Of a stretch of DNA of 64,000 nt, positions 63,431-64,000 are shown piece by piece. The number at the start of each line of letters is the position of its first letter. Position 1 is the first letter of the stretch. The position numbers and the translations under genes were made by a program. Source of the DNA: Todiramphus chloris collaris (lineage: Eukaryota > Chordata > Aves > Coraciiformes > Alcedinidae); the NCBI GenBank assembly GCA_025345505.1, contig JANVCC010000064.1, positions 4,015,693-4,079,692 on the forward strand. Reading direction: 5' to 3'. The notes under the pieces were generated by a model that was given only the letters and a program-made list of their open reading frames with translations, was not told the DNA's origin and did not search any database.

Positions 63431-64000
63431 GTTTTCTGATTCTCTACTACAGTCACTGCTACATAGGTGTGAAGCAATTACGGGAGCTGAATGAGTTCTC
63501 AGCTTCTGTTTTGCAGATTGAAACCCTCTTTTCCATGCCATGCGTGTCCTTTCACCTGGACTGGAATGGTTCAGAAAAAGGGGGAGTGGGGGCTGTAATT
63601 GGGAAGCCCACAGTAAACCAGAGAGGTCTGGGGACTGCCTATGACTGCAGACAAGTTCCCTGGTGTCTTACTGATTCCTCTGAATGCCCCATCTGTGGTA
63701 ATAACATTTTCCTACAGCTTCTGCAGGGATGTTGTGGGATAAAGATAATAAAGGTAGCAAGGTATTGAGCTCTATAGGGACTGTGAAATTATGATGGATG
63801 AATAGTTGGGTAGATGGATAGATGTGTTCCCTTTGCAATATGGGAAGGCCAAGCTGGTCGAAAACTTCTAGACACACTGTCTCTTCTGAGCCAAAAGAAC
63901 ATTATGTCACCGTGAAAATGCCACGCATTTTATTTTAAAAGGACATTATGGCAAGGCTATAATCAGATCTCTTAGTGCCTTAGACAGCTTCAGAACCTGA

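Larger units (their letters stand above)
49461..64000. other. Gene-poor right part of the window
   Basis: About 14.5 kb without a supportable gene. It contains the elements listed separately, a G run (54909-54925), an A run (55622-55640) and a C run (58131-58144). All open frames are at most 140 codons, mutually overlapping and without family resemblance. Confidence 0.5.

Noticed and set aside
1-64000. CRISPR arrays, operons, ribosome binding sites, phage or plasmid features
   Set aside because: The sequence is vertebrate nuclear DNA; no direct repeats with spacers of CRISPR form or bacterial gene layout are present.

Overview
The window is vertebrate nuclear DNA, almost certainly from a bird. 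It holds no protein-coding gene that I can support. The avian signs are a 5'-truncated CR1 retroposon on the minus strand at 1678-1995, ending in the ATTCTATG octamers typical of bird CR1, and a solo LTR near 46.1-46.6 kb whose 3' end resembles avian endogenous retrovirus LTRs. Most of the sequence is AT-rich and unique, with many homopolymers and only faint old repeats. The species within birds is not resolved.

Two microRNA hairpins identify the locus, both on the plus strand. let-7a-2 lies at 7092-7163 and miR-125b-1 at 26926-27013. This pair, in this order and orientation, is the 3' two thirds of the conserved miR-100 / let-7a-2 / miR-125b-1 cluster, carried in vertebrates by the long non-coding host transcript MIR100HG. 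The plus strand is therefore the host-gene strand. miR-100 is not in the 7.09 kb left of let-7a-2 and should lie just outside the window.

Layout: 11-319 is a 20-bp minisatellite. 320-7091 is host-gene intron-like DNA with one CR1. let-7a-2 follows, then about 19.8 kb of unique DNA with scattered old repeats. A large CpG island with a 400-N gap (about 24.38-26.5 kb) ends 0.4 kb before miR-125b-1 and carries candidate splice donors, so it may be an internal promoter. Immediately after miR-125b-1 is a TG/TA-rich alternating tract. A second CpG island lies at 28.57-29.11 kb. From 29 to 64 kb the window looks like a gene desert or host-gene 3' region, with AT-rich blocks resembling conserved non-coding elements, ancient MIR-like remnants, one solo LTR, a third CpG island at 49.15-49.46 kb, a small palindromic element at 57.98-58.08 kb and a second assembly gap at 37.09 kb.

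How the parts work together: let-7a and miR-125b would be cut by Drosha from one long primary transcript running left to right. The CpG island just before miR-125b-1 could also allow that microRNA to be transcribed separately. The long open frames in the CpG islands and the minisatellite are best explained by base composition or repeat period.
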